The notes under the pieces were generated by a model. It was not told where the DNA came from, made no database searches, and saw nothing but the letters and a program-made list of their open reading frames with translations. Of a stretch of DNA of 64,000 bases, positions 11,981-24,685 are shown piece by piece (within the stretch, counting starts at the first letter, position 1; each line of letters begins with the position of its first letter). This stretch comes from Chrysemys picta bellii (lineage: Eukaryota; Chordata; Testudines; Emydidae). The position numbers were made by a program, and so were the translations under genes. The stretch lies in NCBI RefSeq assembly GCF_011386835.1, contig NC_088795.1:117383434-117447433 (forward strand). Reading direction: 5' to 3'.

Positions 11981-13264
11981 TGACATATGCCCCAAAACTT
12001 CCCTTGAAATAGACAGGACAGTGATTTTTTTTTTTCAAGCTTTCATCACTTTAAACAAGAAGGAATCAATTGTCGAAATAAAAATACATTTTAAAATAGA
12101 ATTTTGGACTGAAACCAAACAGAGACATTTTCATTCTAAGAGGAATTAGTTTGAAAACATTATAAACTGCTATTTGCATTAGGATCTCAGTCTATCTAGA
12201 GTTTACTAGTAGCGAATGCTATAATACATGTGAGAGACAAGGTGGGGGAGTTAGTATCTCTTACTGAACCAATTTCTATTGGTGAGACACAAATTCATCA
12301 CTGGCTTTGGGCCTGATCCAAAATCCAATGGAGTCATTCCATGAACTTTGGCAGGCTTTGGATCAAATTCATAAACTGGTGCAACTTCACGGTAGATAGT
12401 GGAGTTGAGCTGCTTATGTGAAAGTTAAATAGAGCCCAATGTGGGAGTGTCTGGATGAATGGTGGTGGGTTGGTTGTGAAACCAGTTAAGGAGTTTTTCA
12501 TTTCATTCATATACAAGTGTGTTAGTGTGTATAGAAAAAAATTCATGTGTATGCACACACAACATATGTGAAGTGTATATTTTCATTTAAAATATTTGTC
12601 ACAATGCTGACTGAAAAAAGTATTTATGCACTATGGTAAACATCAATATTTACTGTCTAGATAGCACTACAGTAACATACACACTCTGACAGAACTGAGC
12701 ACATACTTTAGAAATCAGCAGAATCTGTTTACACTGCACTGCAATAAAAACCAAAGGACACATCAGTTAGTATTAGAAATTTATCTTTTCAATGTCCAGA
12801 AACAGTTTCTGTGCCTTTGATCTAATGTCAAGTACTACTGGAAAATTGCATCTCTAACTACTGTATTCAGTATAGGACACAACTTGCTGGCAGCATTCAT
12901 CAATATTGACCCCCCTAGGGACATACTTTCTGGATGCAGATAAGTGACATTAGGTCATGTTCTAAAAAGCTTTCACATAAAGAAAAAGCAGAATGTGCAA
13001 CATTTCAGTGGATGGGATAATCATTTACAAATTACTTGTCTCTTTTCTGTTCCATCTATAAGGCTCTGACCCTATAATGATGAATCCCTCTTCAGTGAAA
13101 TATTGGCCCAAGTGAAAAAACATGCAGGATCAGGCCTCACTTGTGAAATACTTGCAAGTGCTGCACTGTGCCTTAAATTTATCACCGGAACTCCTTACTG
13201 ATATCCATGGGAACTTTTGTTTAAAATGAGGTCACACAATAGGACATTGGCTTCTGTTAGGAGA
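11981..13264. other. Intergenic DNA
   Basis: No gene is recognised. Positions 12228-12292 resemble part of the repeat family seen at 57533 (GAGACAAGGTGGG...). Positions 12306-12366 resemble the ancient GGGCCTGATCC-type palindromic repeat. Confidence 0.45.
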
Positions 13265-13460
13265 CAGTGTGGTCTAGTGGCTAGAGAACTAGTGTGGGCT
13301 TCAGGAGACCTGGGGTTTATTCCAGACTTGGCTGCTGGCCTTTAGTGTGACCTCAATTTTCCCCATCTGTAAAATGGGGATAATGATGCTTACCTTCTTC
13401 ATAAAGTGCTTTGAGATCAGCTGATGAAAAGCACCATATAAGAGCTAGGTGGTAATATTA
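13265..13460 (+). mobile_element. MIR-type (CORE) SINE
   Basis: This starts with a tRNA-like AGTGTGGTCTAGTGGCTAGAG, contains the diagnostic CCCCATCTGTAAAATGGGG core, and ends AAGCACCATATAAGAGCTAGG as in the L2-derived MIR tail. It is near full length but decayed. Confidence 0.8.
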
Positions 13461-13849
13461 AAAGCTTCTCTTATTCTTATTCTCTTCCTCCCATGTAAAC
13501 TGAAGGAAAGGAACAATATATTGCATGTATTAGTGCCCTCTTATTCATCTAAATCTATCAGTCCAAGTTACACAGAAAAGAGTGCAAGCAAGAACAGTTT
13601 AGTGAAAAAGTGAAATGCACAGTTCATGTCATTATGGTAACACCCAGGCTAGAAGCACAGCCCAGGGACAAGTGATGTACATCATGGCCATATGCAGCCA
13701 GAAAGAAGGTGAGTGCGCTTGGAGAAGTGGCTCTGAACACAGCAGTAAAAAGTCCACACAATAAGAAACCAGACAGTGTGCTCAATGCAATACCCAACGG
13801 GGGGGCTAACGTGACCAGAACTGCTCCCATTTTAGGGGAAAAACGTTGG

Positions 13850-14627
13850 TGTTTAACATCATAAGTGCACCATGTTGGAATGCCCAAACAACACCTAGGA
13901 ATCCATCTTGGCTGCCCTTCTTCCCCCTCTTCAGGTATAGTTTCCCGCCTTTTCTACCAAAAGCTGGGAAACCAAGCAACCATGTGACCTGTAATCTGCC
14001 CAGTAACAGTAGGGCATATAAGGGCTAGCACATCGGAAGGAAGGGGCTGCCCTTCTGAGTGGCAGAGTTGGAGGTGCTGCTGCTGCAATTATTGGAGAGC
14101 ACAGCAGATATCTCAGCTCTCTAGGTTGCCTCAGAAGAGTACGCTGAACACTGCGTTCATTCATCTGGTTGCGGGAGGGTAATTCTCACTTGCATACAGA
14201 GAGTGTCACCAGCTGCCACTCTTTCACTGAGGACAAACACACCCACAATGTCGCAGGGGGAGTACAAGCCAAGTCATCGCTGGGGCAGAGTTGTCATCAC
14301 CTGATCCTGAGGTCCACTCCTTCCCTGTGGGTTCCACCTACCTGGATGGAGTCTGGAGCTGTCCTGTTGTTGCGAGGGTCCTCAGAGCTGCAAGACATGG
14401 TAGTGGTCCATTGAACCTATCCTCTTACCTGGGTCCTGTCCTAGGGGAGGGAACTTACTTTCAGTCACAGTCTGCATACTGCCAGTCCTTTAATTACCTT
14501 TATGTCACCTGTTGCGGAGGTCCTTGCTTTACCTGTGTCCCTATTCATTTGGTTCACCTCTGGTTTACCTTGTTTCGAACTGTTGATGGTTTAATAAATA
14601 CCTTGGTGTTTACACCCACACATCCTA
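13850..14627 (+). mobile_element. Possible LTR-like element
   Basis: A TATA-like ATATAAGG occurs near 14016 and an AATAAA at about 14593, an LTR-like arrangement. The flanking GTTGG at 13845-13849 and 14628-14632 could be a 5-bp TSD around an element starting TGTTTAACATC, but its end (CCTA) is not canonical. Boundaries and class are uncertain. No coding capacity is recognised. Confidence 0.3.
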
Positions 14628-14632
14628 GTTGG

Positions 14633-15872
14633 TTTACTTTTTTTAAAGGGGCTAACAACAAACCCCAATGATATATGCAGGTGAGGGGATGTTCCTTTAG
14701 ACTGGTTCTCTGTTGGCCTTTCTAACCAGTCAACACCATGTAGTGATTGTTAGAATACTAGGTCCAGTGCAGAGAGGTGAATGCCAACGTGGAACACACC
14801 CATAAGGGAACAGCAGCAGGGACTGTCCAAAAAGCACTGGATAAGTCTCAAACATGCTTGGGCAACAACATATCTCCAGGGTGGTATGGTAAAAACACAT
14901 GCAAATAATGGTGAAACAGCATCGTAAATACTGGCAACTCTTAGTGAACTTCCAGAGCAATATGCTCCATACACATGTAACCTACATGCTTGCACTGCAG
15001 TACTTAGTGGTGTAAATAAGGGAAGAAACAGTCAGGAGGACACTTGCTTTCTGGTTTAGGGAACTGTGTGTTCCAACAGACTTGCCAGAGCTGAGTGGGG
15101 TGACTGCTGGATGGGCCAGAATCATCCCCACACTGGGCATGGTGGGCACCGGGTCTGCTGTTTGAAGCTACTTAGCTGATTTCCATTGTGGTCTAGCAGC
15201 CTGGCAGGATGGACCCAGAGTCACTGACAGTGGAACCGAAAGGAACTCCAAGGGTGGGGAGGAGTTAAGATACTTAGTGGTGGGGGGCAGCACAGGGAGC
15301 AGAAGGGTCAGCTGTAAGAATTGTGTTCCCGGTACTTCGGCAGTTGTTGGATTTAGACTGAAGGCTCCCTCAGCCCACTGGAAGAGAAGAGGACTAGAAT
15401 TGCGTGACAGGCTATGTAAGTTGCAGCTTCTCCTTGCAGAGATACAAAGGGAGTTTGCAGGAGACTGGGGGCTATGACTTGTTTCCCAGACTTTAAGAAG
15501 CTTGTGTGCCTTACAGAGTTTGGACAGCATCCCACGAAGTCTGAGAGGGGTAAATCGTTCCAGAGAAGAGCCCTGCAGGAGCATGTGCATGAATTATATT
15601 TTTGCAATTGAACTTGCAATAGTAACAAGTACTAAAATTTGGGGAAATGCCCCCTGAAGATCTTGTCTTTGAGAGTTGTTATTGACAATATTCACAATTG
15701 TTTCAGGTTAGAAGTAAATTATGAATTTATAGATTTAGATTTTAGTAAATATTTGTCCTTTAGAGGTTTTGTCGCTCTATCAGAGATTTAACATTGAGTT
15801 ATATATATCTGTATACCAGTCCTGAAAAGACTAACCTCTTGTCTGTACCACAGCAGAAAAGCCTGCTGACAC
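14633..15872. other. Intergenic DNA
   Basis: No gene or clear repeat is recognised. The longest frames (15168-15590 minus, 15353-15628 minus) show no recognisable domain. Confidence 0.4.
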
Positions 15873-16262
15873 ATAGAATCATAGAAGACTAGGGTTGGAA
15901 GAGAGGTCAGGAGGTCATCTAGTCCAACCCTTTGCTCAAAGCAGGACCAACCCCAACTAAATCATCCCAGCTAGAGCTTTGTAAAGCTGGGTCTTAAAAA
16001 ACTCTAAGGATGGAGATTCCACCACCACCTCCCTAGGTAACCCATTCCAGTGCTTCACCACCTTCCTAGTGAAATAGTTTTTTCTAATATCCAACCTAGA
16101 CCTCCCCCACTGCAACTTGAGACCATTGCTCCTTGTTCTGTCATCTGCTACCACTGAGAACAGCGTAGCTCCATCCTCTTTGGAGCCCCCCTTTAGTTAG
16201 TTGAAGTCTGCTATCAAATCCCCTCACTCTTCTCTTCTGCAGACTAAATAAGCCCAGCAGAG
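15873..16262 (-). mobile_element. CR1 LINE 3' fragment (antisense)
   Basis: On the + strand this begins AGAATCATAGAAGACTAGGG, the complement of the classic CR1 3' end. The minus strand encodes the C terminus of CR1 ORF2 (16154 to 15957), with recognisable HWNGLPREVV and SPSLEFFKTQL. The copy is 5'-truncated and the reading frame is only partly intact. Confidence 0.85.
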
Positions 16263-19200
16263 AGAAATGCTATACCAGCTATTAGCAGATTGCCTTCCCC
16301 AAATCCATCACGCATCCACCACACACACACAATAGGCCTAATGAACTCGTACACATTTTGGTGAAGATGAACTCAGGCTCAAAATGAAGAGCCCCAATTT
16401 TTGTCCTGGTGTAATGGTTAGGCCCCATGTCACGTTTTGTTTTTGAGTGGTTTTGTTACCTATCTGTGTACTTCCTATGAACAGCAGCTATGCTTAAATA
16501 GTTCAGTCAGTGAGAGACTAAGGCAATAAGTGTCATTTTATCTTTTATTTTATCTACTACTTTCTTTTTTTCCATTTTGATGTTTAGACCACCCTTCATC
16601 ACTCAGCCCATATCTTTTAGTGCACCAGTTCTTCAAGATTTAGTTGTTTGAAATTTGAATAAGGTATAATTCATTTTTTACAGTACAGTTGTGTATCCAT
16701 TTCCCTTTTCTCCTAGTTGGGTGTTTGTATGCATTTTATTTGGCCTCAATCCTGCAAAGATTTATGCACATGAATAACTTTATGGATATGAATAACTGCA
16801 CATGTGAGTACGCCCATTGACCTCCATCTTGTGTGTTTCATTGAACTAAGTAGAATTGCTCATGTAGGGTAACACTACCAACGAACATGAGTGTTTCCAG
16901 GTTCTGGGCTGTTTTTTGTAACTTTTATCTTAATAGTCATATTCAAAATCAATACATTTCTATTTTAAAAATAGAGGAAGTAAATCTTGGAAAACTTACA
17001 TTTTAAGAGCTGTACTTACGGGTTTAAGAAAACTTATTTTGTTTTTGACTAGTAAATGTTTTCTATTTTGACATCTTAAATGAAACTTTATTGACACATT
17101 ATTGAACTATTTATAATAGTCATACTACAGATGTATTTGATTTTAAAATAGTTTGTTAAAAACAGCATAATATCCTTAACCTATTCCTCTACATGTTAAT
17201 TGAGGAGAAGATGTCATTTATGGTAACATGCCAGTTAATATACAAAAAGCTTAGGCCCCGATCCTGCAACATCTACCATGTGGGCAGACACTTGTGCTTG
17301 CTCAGGGCCCCACTGTCTTCACTGAGGCTCCTTCAGGTGTAGGGAGCTGTCAGTGTGCAATGAGTTGTGGGCTCAGGGCCTTGGATATGATCATAAGGCT
17401 GAACATCTTTCCAGCTCTTCCTCGACTTAACTTTCACAAACTTTCCTCCATTGCTATGAGAGCTTCTCCTTCCAGATTCTACTTAGTTTATACTGGTGTA
17501 ACCATGGAGGGGTTCTGTTGAAGTGGAGCTGAAGTGGGGTTCTGTTGAAGTAGAACTGAGGCCAGTGGAGTCACTCTAGATTTTCACTGTTGCAACAAAG
17601 CAGAATTTGGCCTCTTGTCTTCTCTCTAGGACCACTTCTTGCCCCAGCTCAGTTCAGTTCTGCAGCTAGTCCTGGCACCATTTTCATCTCATGGTCCACT
17701 ACCATCATGTGACAATATCTGCTCCAGTCTCATTTCCGTTTCCATTCCCAACTCCAGCTTGACTCAGTCCTACCATCAGCTCTGATCCAAGCTCCATTTT
17801 TATCCCCAACTCGTTTCTGGTATCGGTTTTCCTCCATTCAAACCTTTACCTCCAGCTCCTGTGCAACTCCAGCATCCCCACTGTCTTTACTCCTGACATA
17901 GATTGCACTGGGCTCTATGGTGAGTGAAGTGGGCCCAGAAACCTCAAAGGAAAATCAGATGAAAACAAACCTTCACAGCTCTCCAGAAATTGTTGTCAGC
18001 TGAGCTCCCTGATACAGAGAGTTTTACGACTCTATAAATCAGGCTGAAAATGTAACCAGAAGCCCCGTTAGTTTTCTGTTTCTTTTAGCACATCCGCTTC
18101 TTGTAAAATTCAGATTAGAGGGGCTGGTCTCTGTAGAACTTGTTCCCTCTGAACCCAATAGGGCCATAAATCAAAGACCTACAAGTCACCACAACTAGCG
18201 GATTCTGGGTTTCATCATTTTATCATCTTTGGTGAGGTTATGTAAATGCTTTTTGATAATGTTGATCACTAAATCCTCAGTCATACTCTCGGAAGCTGAA
18301 AAAAATTCTGTATGTTCTATGGCTCAGGTATTTATTTCAATTATCCAGTATTATCTTATTTCTTTATTTTCCTGCAGCCTCTATTCATATGAGTAATTCC
18401 CTTGAAGTCAGTGGCACCACTCACATCAGCAGGGGCTGCAGGATCAATTGTTTTATTATGTGAGCAGAGGAAATGGAATGGGACGGGACTCTTCAAGAAT
18501 CACTGCAATGAAAAAAAGCTGATTTCATGTTGATGTGTGAACTATTTCTTTAACTTTGATGTGTGATTCAGCAGCATGTAAAATGACCACATGAATAACA
18601 CAGTGTATGATTCCTTCACTAGATAACTTGTTTGGCTCGACAAAATGATGGTTGTATAACCTCAGAGGCAAGGATTTCACAGTCAGACTGCGAGCATGAA
18701 TGATAAAACTGTTTCAAATCAATTCTGCCTTCTTAATGACAGTAAATCAAAGTAGGGCTAGCAAACTCATGATAACCCAGAGCTGAGTTACACAAGCCCA
18801 TTCAGTAGTGCATCAGAGCTTGGTCACTGCCTCAATTCAGTGAGCAGTATGAACCGGAAATCATTAGTGGAGAAAGGAAGGCTAGTTTTTGCCACCCTGT
18901 TTTTGAATCCGATGCCATGTAAGATGTAAACAGGTTCTGAGCCTGCCCGTACTTATCTATTTTACCCGTCCACTTCCAGATGCCACAAGTCCATGGTCAG
19001 CAGAAGAATTTTTTTACTCCCTCTTCCTTCTCATTGGGACAGATTTCTGTCCGCCATCATGATTACACTACTATTCAGCATTCCAATACATTTTGGGGGG
19101 GGAGGCTAGCAAAATGATTCTTTGGGGTACACAGCTGATATAACTGATTCATATAACATAAAAATGCTTTTGGGTACAAATTGCATAAATAAAATTGCTG

Positions 19201-19289
19201 CTTTTAAATTCAAAACTGAAGTAATGTCACACTGTAATTTCTCAGGGGTAAGTTTAGTACCAGCGTTCATTTGTCAGTTTTTAAATTAA
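16263..19289. other. Intergenic DNA
   Basis: No gene is recognised. Short ancient-repeat-like motifs (TTGAAGTCAGTGG, GCTGCAGGATC) occur around 18360-18450, and similar hints at 16745-16870 and 17250-17330. Otherwise it appears unique, A+T-rich sequence. Confidence 0.45.
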
Positions 19290-19500
19290 AGCATAAGCAC
19301 CTAAGAATGGCCATACTGGGTCAGACCAATGGTCCATCTAGCCCAGTACACTGTCTTCCAACAGTGGCTGATACCAGATCCTTCAGATGGAATGAACAGA
19401 ACAGAGCAATTATGGAGTGATCCATTCCCAGTTGTCCAGTCTCAGCATCTGTCAGTTAGAGGCTTAGGAAGACGCAGAGTATGGGGTCTCATCCCTCATG
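19290..19500 (-). mobile_element. CR1 LINE 3' fragment (antisense)
   Basis: The + strand shows TAAGAATGGCCATACTGGGT and CAATGGTCCATCTAGCCCAG, the complement of a CR1 subfamily tail. The copy at 27300 shows the same end in sense orientation. No intact frame remains. Confidence 0.8.
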
Positions 19501-19534
19501 AAGTTCTATAATAAGACATAACTTATAAGCTTAT

Positions 19535-19620
19535 TTGTCAGGAACCAGGACCCCATTATGCTAGGTGCTGTACAAACACAGAACAGAAAGATGATCCCTC
19601 CCATAGAGAGCTTACAAGAA
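19535..19620 (-). repeat. L2-type ancient repeat tail
   Basis: The motifs GGACCCCATTATGCTAGG, TGCTGTACAAACACAGAAC and AGAGCTTACAA are the complement of an L2-like 3' tail also seen at 42944 and 60428. Confidence 0.55.
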
Positions 19621-19791
19621 TTTACAGTACAAGTACACCCATAGTTTCATATTTCTAATTATAAATAACGTGGTCTGTGGAGAAGAATGTCACAGGCACT
19701 AGTGGGAATTAGGTTGCTAACTCGCATTGACTTTAAATGCGGTTTGGATGACTGCCCATTTTGCTTTTGAAAATCTCAGCTTACTCTAAAA

Positions 19792-20000
19792 AGCAACAGA
19801 GAGTCCTGTGGCACCTTTAAGAGTAACAGAAGTATTGGAGCATAAGCTTTCGTGAGTGAATACCCACTTCGTCAGACGCATGAGAAGTGGGTATTCACTC
19901 ACGAAAGCTTATGCTCCAATACTTCTGTAAGTCTTAAAGGTGCCACAGGACTCTCTGTTGCTTTTTACAGATCCAGACTAGCACGGCTACCCCTCTGATA
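19792..20000. mobile_element. Palindromic repeat with hammerhead-like core
   Basis: Inverted arms meet at about 19878. The minus strand of the left arm reads CTGACGA (19875 to 19869), a GTGGG/CTCAC stem II, and GAAA (19851 to 19848), then GCTTATGCTC. These match the hammerhead CTGANGA...GAAA core. The right end carries CAGACTAGCACGGCTACCCC, parallel to the terminus of the other palindromic families. No clear TSD was found. Confidence 0.7.
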
Positions 20001-21323
20001 TTCTACTTACACTATTAGCAATATGATTAAATCTCAGAATAGATGCTGGTAAAGTCTTCAAAGTTTTACGTGCCTAAATCACTTTTGAAAATGAGATGTA
20101 AGTTCCAAAGTCACCTAGGTGTGTTTGAAAATATTACTTATTTTCATTGTCTGGCTAAACATAAAGTGGTATTTTAAAGGCTTGTTAAAGATTCTTCTGC
20201 GTATGTGAGAGTATTACATTAGGACACCATCTGCTGTCCAGCTGGGGTCCAGCTACAGTTGGCTAACTGCTAAAGTAGAATGTACTATGGTAGCTATAAA
20301 AATTATTGAAACTAATAGTCTGTGTAATGTCTTTTAAAAAAAATCACTTGTCAGATGATGTAGTCTATAGAGGACTATACAGAATTATGCTTTTTGTGTG
20401 TGTGTGTGAAGTGAGAATGCATTGAATGGGGATTTCTTCCTGCATTAAGAGTTTCCCCTCTTCGCTAAAATGTTGTTCAGATTTTCAGAGTAGCTGAGAA
20501 ATAAAGGGAATCAGTAGCAAATGGAAATCAATAATATTTCTCACTTCCCATTCTCCAAAGAGTTGTACAAACATTACCTACTTATTCCTTCCACTACTGC
20601 TGTGAGAAATGTAAGTTTCATCCTTATTTTACAGTTGGGAAAATGGAGGAAAGAGATGCAGTGGCTTACCCAGGGCCATACCATGAATCCGTGTCAGAGT
20701 CAAGGTTAAAAGGCAGGACTTCTTGATGCCCATTCCTGTGCTCATTCATTTTGAACAAACCACTGCCTCTTTTCCTTTTCCTAAAAGTCCCCAAATCTTA
20801 CAAACCTAATCACTAACATATATCAAACTTAATGGGGTAGATGCTCAGCTTGCATAAAATGTCAGGGCTCCATTGGCTTCACTGGAGCCGTAACAATTCA
20901 CACCAGCCAAGGATCTTCCCAAACATGTCTCTTCTGAGCTGGACGACCAAAGCTTCATGTCATGTTGAATGAATGCTGTTAAAATAACCACAGACTGGGG
21001 GAAGTTGTGAACCAGGGAAAGTGGCTTTGGCAAAGCAAATAAAAAATGAAGTGAATTTAGTACTCCTGAAAAGTTTTGGACAATGATCTTGGAGATAAGG
21101 ATATTCAGAGAGCAGATGCAACACGGACTTCAACAATGCAAGCTACCTCAGATTGTCTCGGAAAAGCACCTCAACTTGTTCTTGCTGAAGCACCTTTAAC
21201 ATTGAGAAGGTAGCTTAGTCTCCGTAGTCACTCAAGCCATGGCCTTTTTGCTGAGACTGACAATTAGTTCTAATTATAGAGGAGGTTTCTATACCATGGA
21301 CATCTGTCAATCACAAATAGAAT

Positions 21324-21358
<35 letters not shown>

Positions 21359-22479
21359 TAACCACCAGATGGTAATGACTTTCAGTCACTATTAACTTGG
21401 GCCATATTCAAACCAGTGACCTAGAGGTGAAAGACTCCATCTCCTATTACAGATCTCCTGCTCTAGTGCCTGTGCTAAATTAGTTTCAGGTGTCGAAGGT
21501 AGCTTGACAAGCAGTTGCAGACTCCTCTTAGAAAACTTTCTATTTAGGGGTAACTTTGCTCATATAGTCTATTTTTTATTTCTCTTCTCCTGTTCTTTAT
21601 TAATAAACAGGATTTCTTTCATTTTGTTAATAGGTCTTTTGCTCCTATTGCTTAAAATGGCAAGACTATTCCAGAGGAAGAAAGTTCAATTAGTTTAAAC
21701 ATATGATTAATGTCTGTTGTAAAACATCTGTATCAATTCACTGTAGGGAGTCAAAACAACTCCTGTGATAGGGATAATAAAAAATGGAACAAACTGAAGA
21801 CAGAGGGTTAAGTGTTTGAGAGCAAAATAGACTAAGCTGGCACATCTGAATTTTGCCCTATAATGAGATCTTCCTAAACGATCATCAATTAATTCCTTTA
21901 TTAGCTCAAACAACTAGGAAGTCATACTTTGAACCAGGGACACATGTATATGTCTTATTATAATATTTACTTTCAGATTAGTTAATGTAATAATTGTCTT
22001 TCAAGGTTAGACACAGCATAAATAGCATACAGTTAACTCTTCTCAATAGAGCTGTAGCATCAAGCTGTCAAAACAAGTAGTACTGTTCCCCACCCTGTTA
22101 CCAAAATTAAGTTCCAGTGTGTAGGGTGCCCTTAGATGGTTGGTGTTCAGACTATTTACCAATGGTTCTCCTTTGAAAGCTCCTTATAGGCAGTGAGAAA
22201 GAAAGTGTTAGTAGTTCCCATCCATGGGGTCCTCAGCTAGTCTTCACTCTAGACAACGCTATTCAGGGGTCAAATCAAGACGTTTCTTTGGTCCTGGAAC
22301 ACTATAGTCTGCCAGACTGCAGACCTTTATAAGGGTGAGGGTGGTTATGGGCTGCATTGTAGAATCCTGTTTGTCAGTGTGGCAGAATGACTATGGTCTG
22401 TAAAATGTCTATTTCATAACCAAGGGAGGTGAGTTTTAGATGTGGAAAAACTTTACCCTGCCAGGTGGACCGACCTTCA

Positions 22480-22481
<2 letters not shown>
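20001..22481. other. Intergenic DNA with a MIR fossil
   Basis: No gene is recognised. A MIR-type fragment on the minus strand lies at about 20600-20715 (TTTTACAGTTGGGAAAATGG, GGGCCATACCATGAA). The rest shows no identifiable feature. Confidence 0.45.

Positions 22482-22512
<31 letters not shown>
22482..22512 (+). repeat. (CT)n microsatellite
   Basis: An uninterrupted CT dinucleotide tract of about 15 units grades into CCCTCCCTCC. It generates low-complexity frames on both strands that are not genes. Confidence 0.95.
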
Positions 22513-22516
<4 letters not shown>

Positions 22517-23324
22517 CCTCCCCTCTCAGCCCACATGGGCTCCGCTGTTCCTCATGCAGGCTAGAAATAAACACACTCCAATCCACAAGTCCTCTGAGCA
22601 TCTCCCTGTGCTGTTCCATCTCTTATCTACAGGAGACTCTCAGAATTATCATTCCTGCTGTTCCGAAAGGAACAATACACCACAGCTTACTAGTTACACC
22701 TTAGAACCCAGCTCAGCTTGACACACAGCACTTTGATTTCTTTATAGAGAAAGTGAGTGTAAATTTATTTAACAAAGACTAGAGATTGATGTGATGGCAA
22801 ACAAATATTGGAGACAAAGGGTTACACGTAAAATAACACCACAACATCCATTTTAAACCTAAACTCCACTAACAAGATGCCCTCTTGTCTAATCACGTAT
22901 GGCTTACCCCAAAGTCCTCACAGTGTTTTCCCTACAGTCATGGTAAAACCCCTTCCATTGCTGTAGGGGGCATCTATACTACGGAGTTATGCCGGCACAG
23001 CTACGGCGCCGTAGCTATTGTCACGGTATCCCATAGTGTAGACATGGCCTCAGATATACAGATACTGGCCTCACTCTCAGAGGAAAGCATTAGGAAGCAT
23101 ACATTATGATGCTTATATGGGTCAAATGTACACTTTGTGTATAGATAAATATACATTTTCAACCAATAATCATTGTTGATAGAAAATGTGTAACATTGAT
23201 TAAATAAAGAAGTTCCAGATCACACACTGGTATTCCATGGGTAATAGGCAGGTAGAAAAACTTTACCAGCCAGAAAGGACACAATGGATGACAGAGGGTC
23301 AGGTCTTTGAAATATACATATATT
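22513..23324. other. Intergenic DNA with a Harbinger MITE piece
   Basis: Positions 22972-23053 form a short near-palindromic piece with ATCTATACTACGGAG on the left and CATAGTGTAGACATGGCC on the right. It resembles the distal half of the Harbinger MITE at 60882-61162. No gene is seen. Confidence 0.5.
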
Positions 23325-23728
23325 TAGGCTTGGCAGATTTTTATTTTTATTTTTTTATAATTTTGATGGATAATATTCATTATTTTTAAGCACTCTTTCT
23401 ATTTTTATTGATTTAAATATTCACATTTGTGTGAAATTATGGAGGGTGTCAGACAATCGGGGAACTAGACAATTATTTAATGACTGTAGATGTTGAGATT
23501 CAAAAAGTTAAAGCTTTATAACTATTAACTGTTAACATCACATGTCAAAATATACAAAATAAATATCCTTAAATCAGACTCTAAGTTTTCAAGTAGCATT
23601 TTTCTTTTTCTTACTCTGCCTATGTGTAAATTCTGATAATTAATGTAAGTATTTTTTTGTCTGTTTGTGTTTGGTGAAATCGATGTTTGTTGACATTCAC
23701 AGATAAAAATCGAATCCTTCCAAGCCTA
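23325..23728. mobile_element. MITE with TAGGCTTGG termini
   Basis: The inverted ends TAGGCTTGG and CCAAGCCTA bound a 404-bp, very A+T-rich interior without coding capacity. TATT occurs immediately outside both ends, but no convincing longer TSD is visible, so the superfamily is unassigned. Confidence 0.6.
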
Positions 23729-24114
23729 TATTGTGTGGTTCCTAACAACGTGGTTGGATTTCCCTCATTTTACCTAATGTTCAACTATGTGACAACCTAT
23801 AATTGCCACTCTTCAGTAACTGAAATTCTCTGATGGATCGTCTTGATTGTCCATCTCTTGATTTCCTCCTTGAGGCACTTCATTGACCCAGAAGCCACTG
23901 ACAAATGTAAAACTTTGAATATGAGAACTGACACACATGCCATATGCCTACAATTTTTCTGAAATATATGCAACCAGCAACATCTCAGTACCATTGTTGT
24001 CAAAAACTGGCTTCACTCTATTACTCTGCTGTTGCCTTCTCTTTCAGTCGTCTTTCCTTTTTTCACTCTCCATTCCCCCACTAGCCGTCTAACGGCTGTA
24101 TAGGGAATGTCAAC

Positions 24115-24685
24115 TATGGCCTTGTCAACATGGGAAAGTTTTGCTAGTAATAATGGAATAATTATCCTGATATAATCAAATTGCTATAGTTATACCAGTA
24201 GGACTTGCTGTGTGGGCATTCTTAGGGCTTATCTATGCTTAATACTTGTACAGCTTTAATTATACCTGTTAAAGCAGTGCAACATCCTAAGGGTGGATGC
24301 AGTTCTACTGGTGTAAAGGTGCTGAAACCATTATAGCTATTCCCCTATGGAAAGGGGACTAACTATACCAGTATAAATCCTCTTTATATCAATATAACTA
24401 TGTCCATACTAGGGCTTTTACTGGTATAACTGGTATAATTGGTATTTTACCTCATCGGTAAAAAAATAAATCAAAATATTAACTGAAATAGTATACTATA
24501 AAACTTCTAAATATAGACCAGGTGTTATTCTGGAATTAGAGGCTTTCTTCATTCCAAAGCAGCATAAAATGAATCAAAAGGGCCCTCTCATACCAGAATA
24601 AGATAGTTATATCAGTATAATGCCCCCTGTGAACACTCAGTTTAAATTCATATCTTAGTTTATAGCAAACTTTCCCAAGTAGACA
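24115..24685. mobile_element. AT-rich MITE with about 28-bp TIRs
   Basis: The left end GGCCTTGTCAACATGGGAAA and right end TTTCCCAAGTAGACAAG are inverted versions of one terminal repeat extending through AAGTTTTGCT. The interior is rich in TATACCAGTATAA-like motifs and may contain a second related element (about 24227-24605). The GGCCTTGTCTACA-type terminus suggests Harbinger. The flanking TAT/TAA is only an approximate TSD. Confidence 0.55.

Noticed and set aside
11433..12038. 201-codon minus-strand glycine-rich frame
   Set aside because: It spans a hAT MITE with inverted CAGGGCCGGT ends; the translation is repeat-derived.
14291..14671. 126-codon + strand frame
   Set aside because: There is no recognisable domain, and it lies in a possible LTR-like element.
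22429..22721. Serine/leucine-rich frames
   Set aside because: They are translations of a (CT)n microsatellite.
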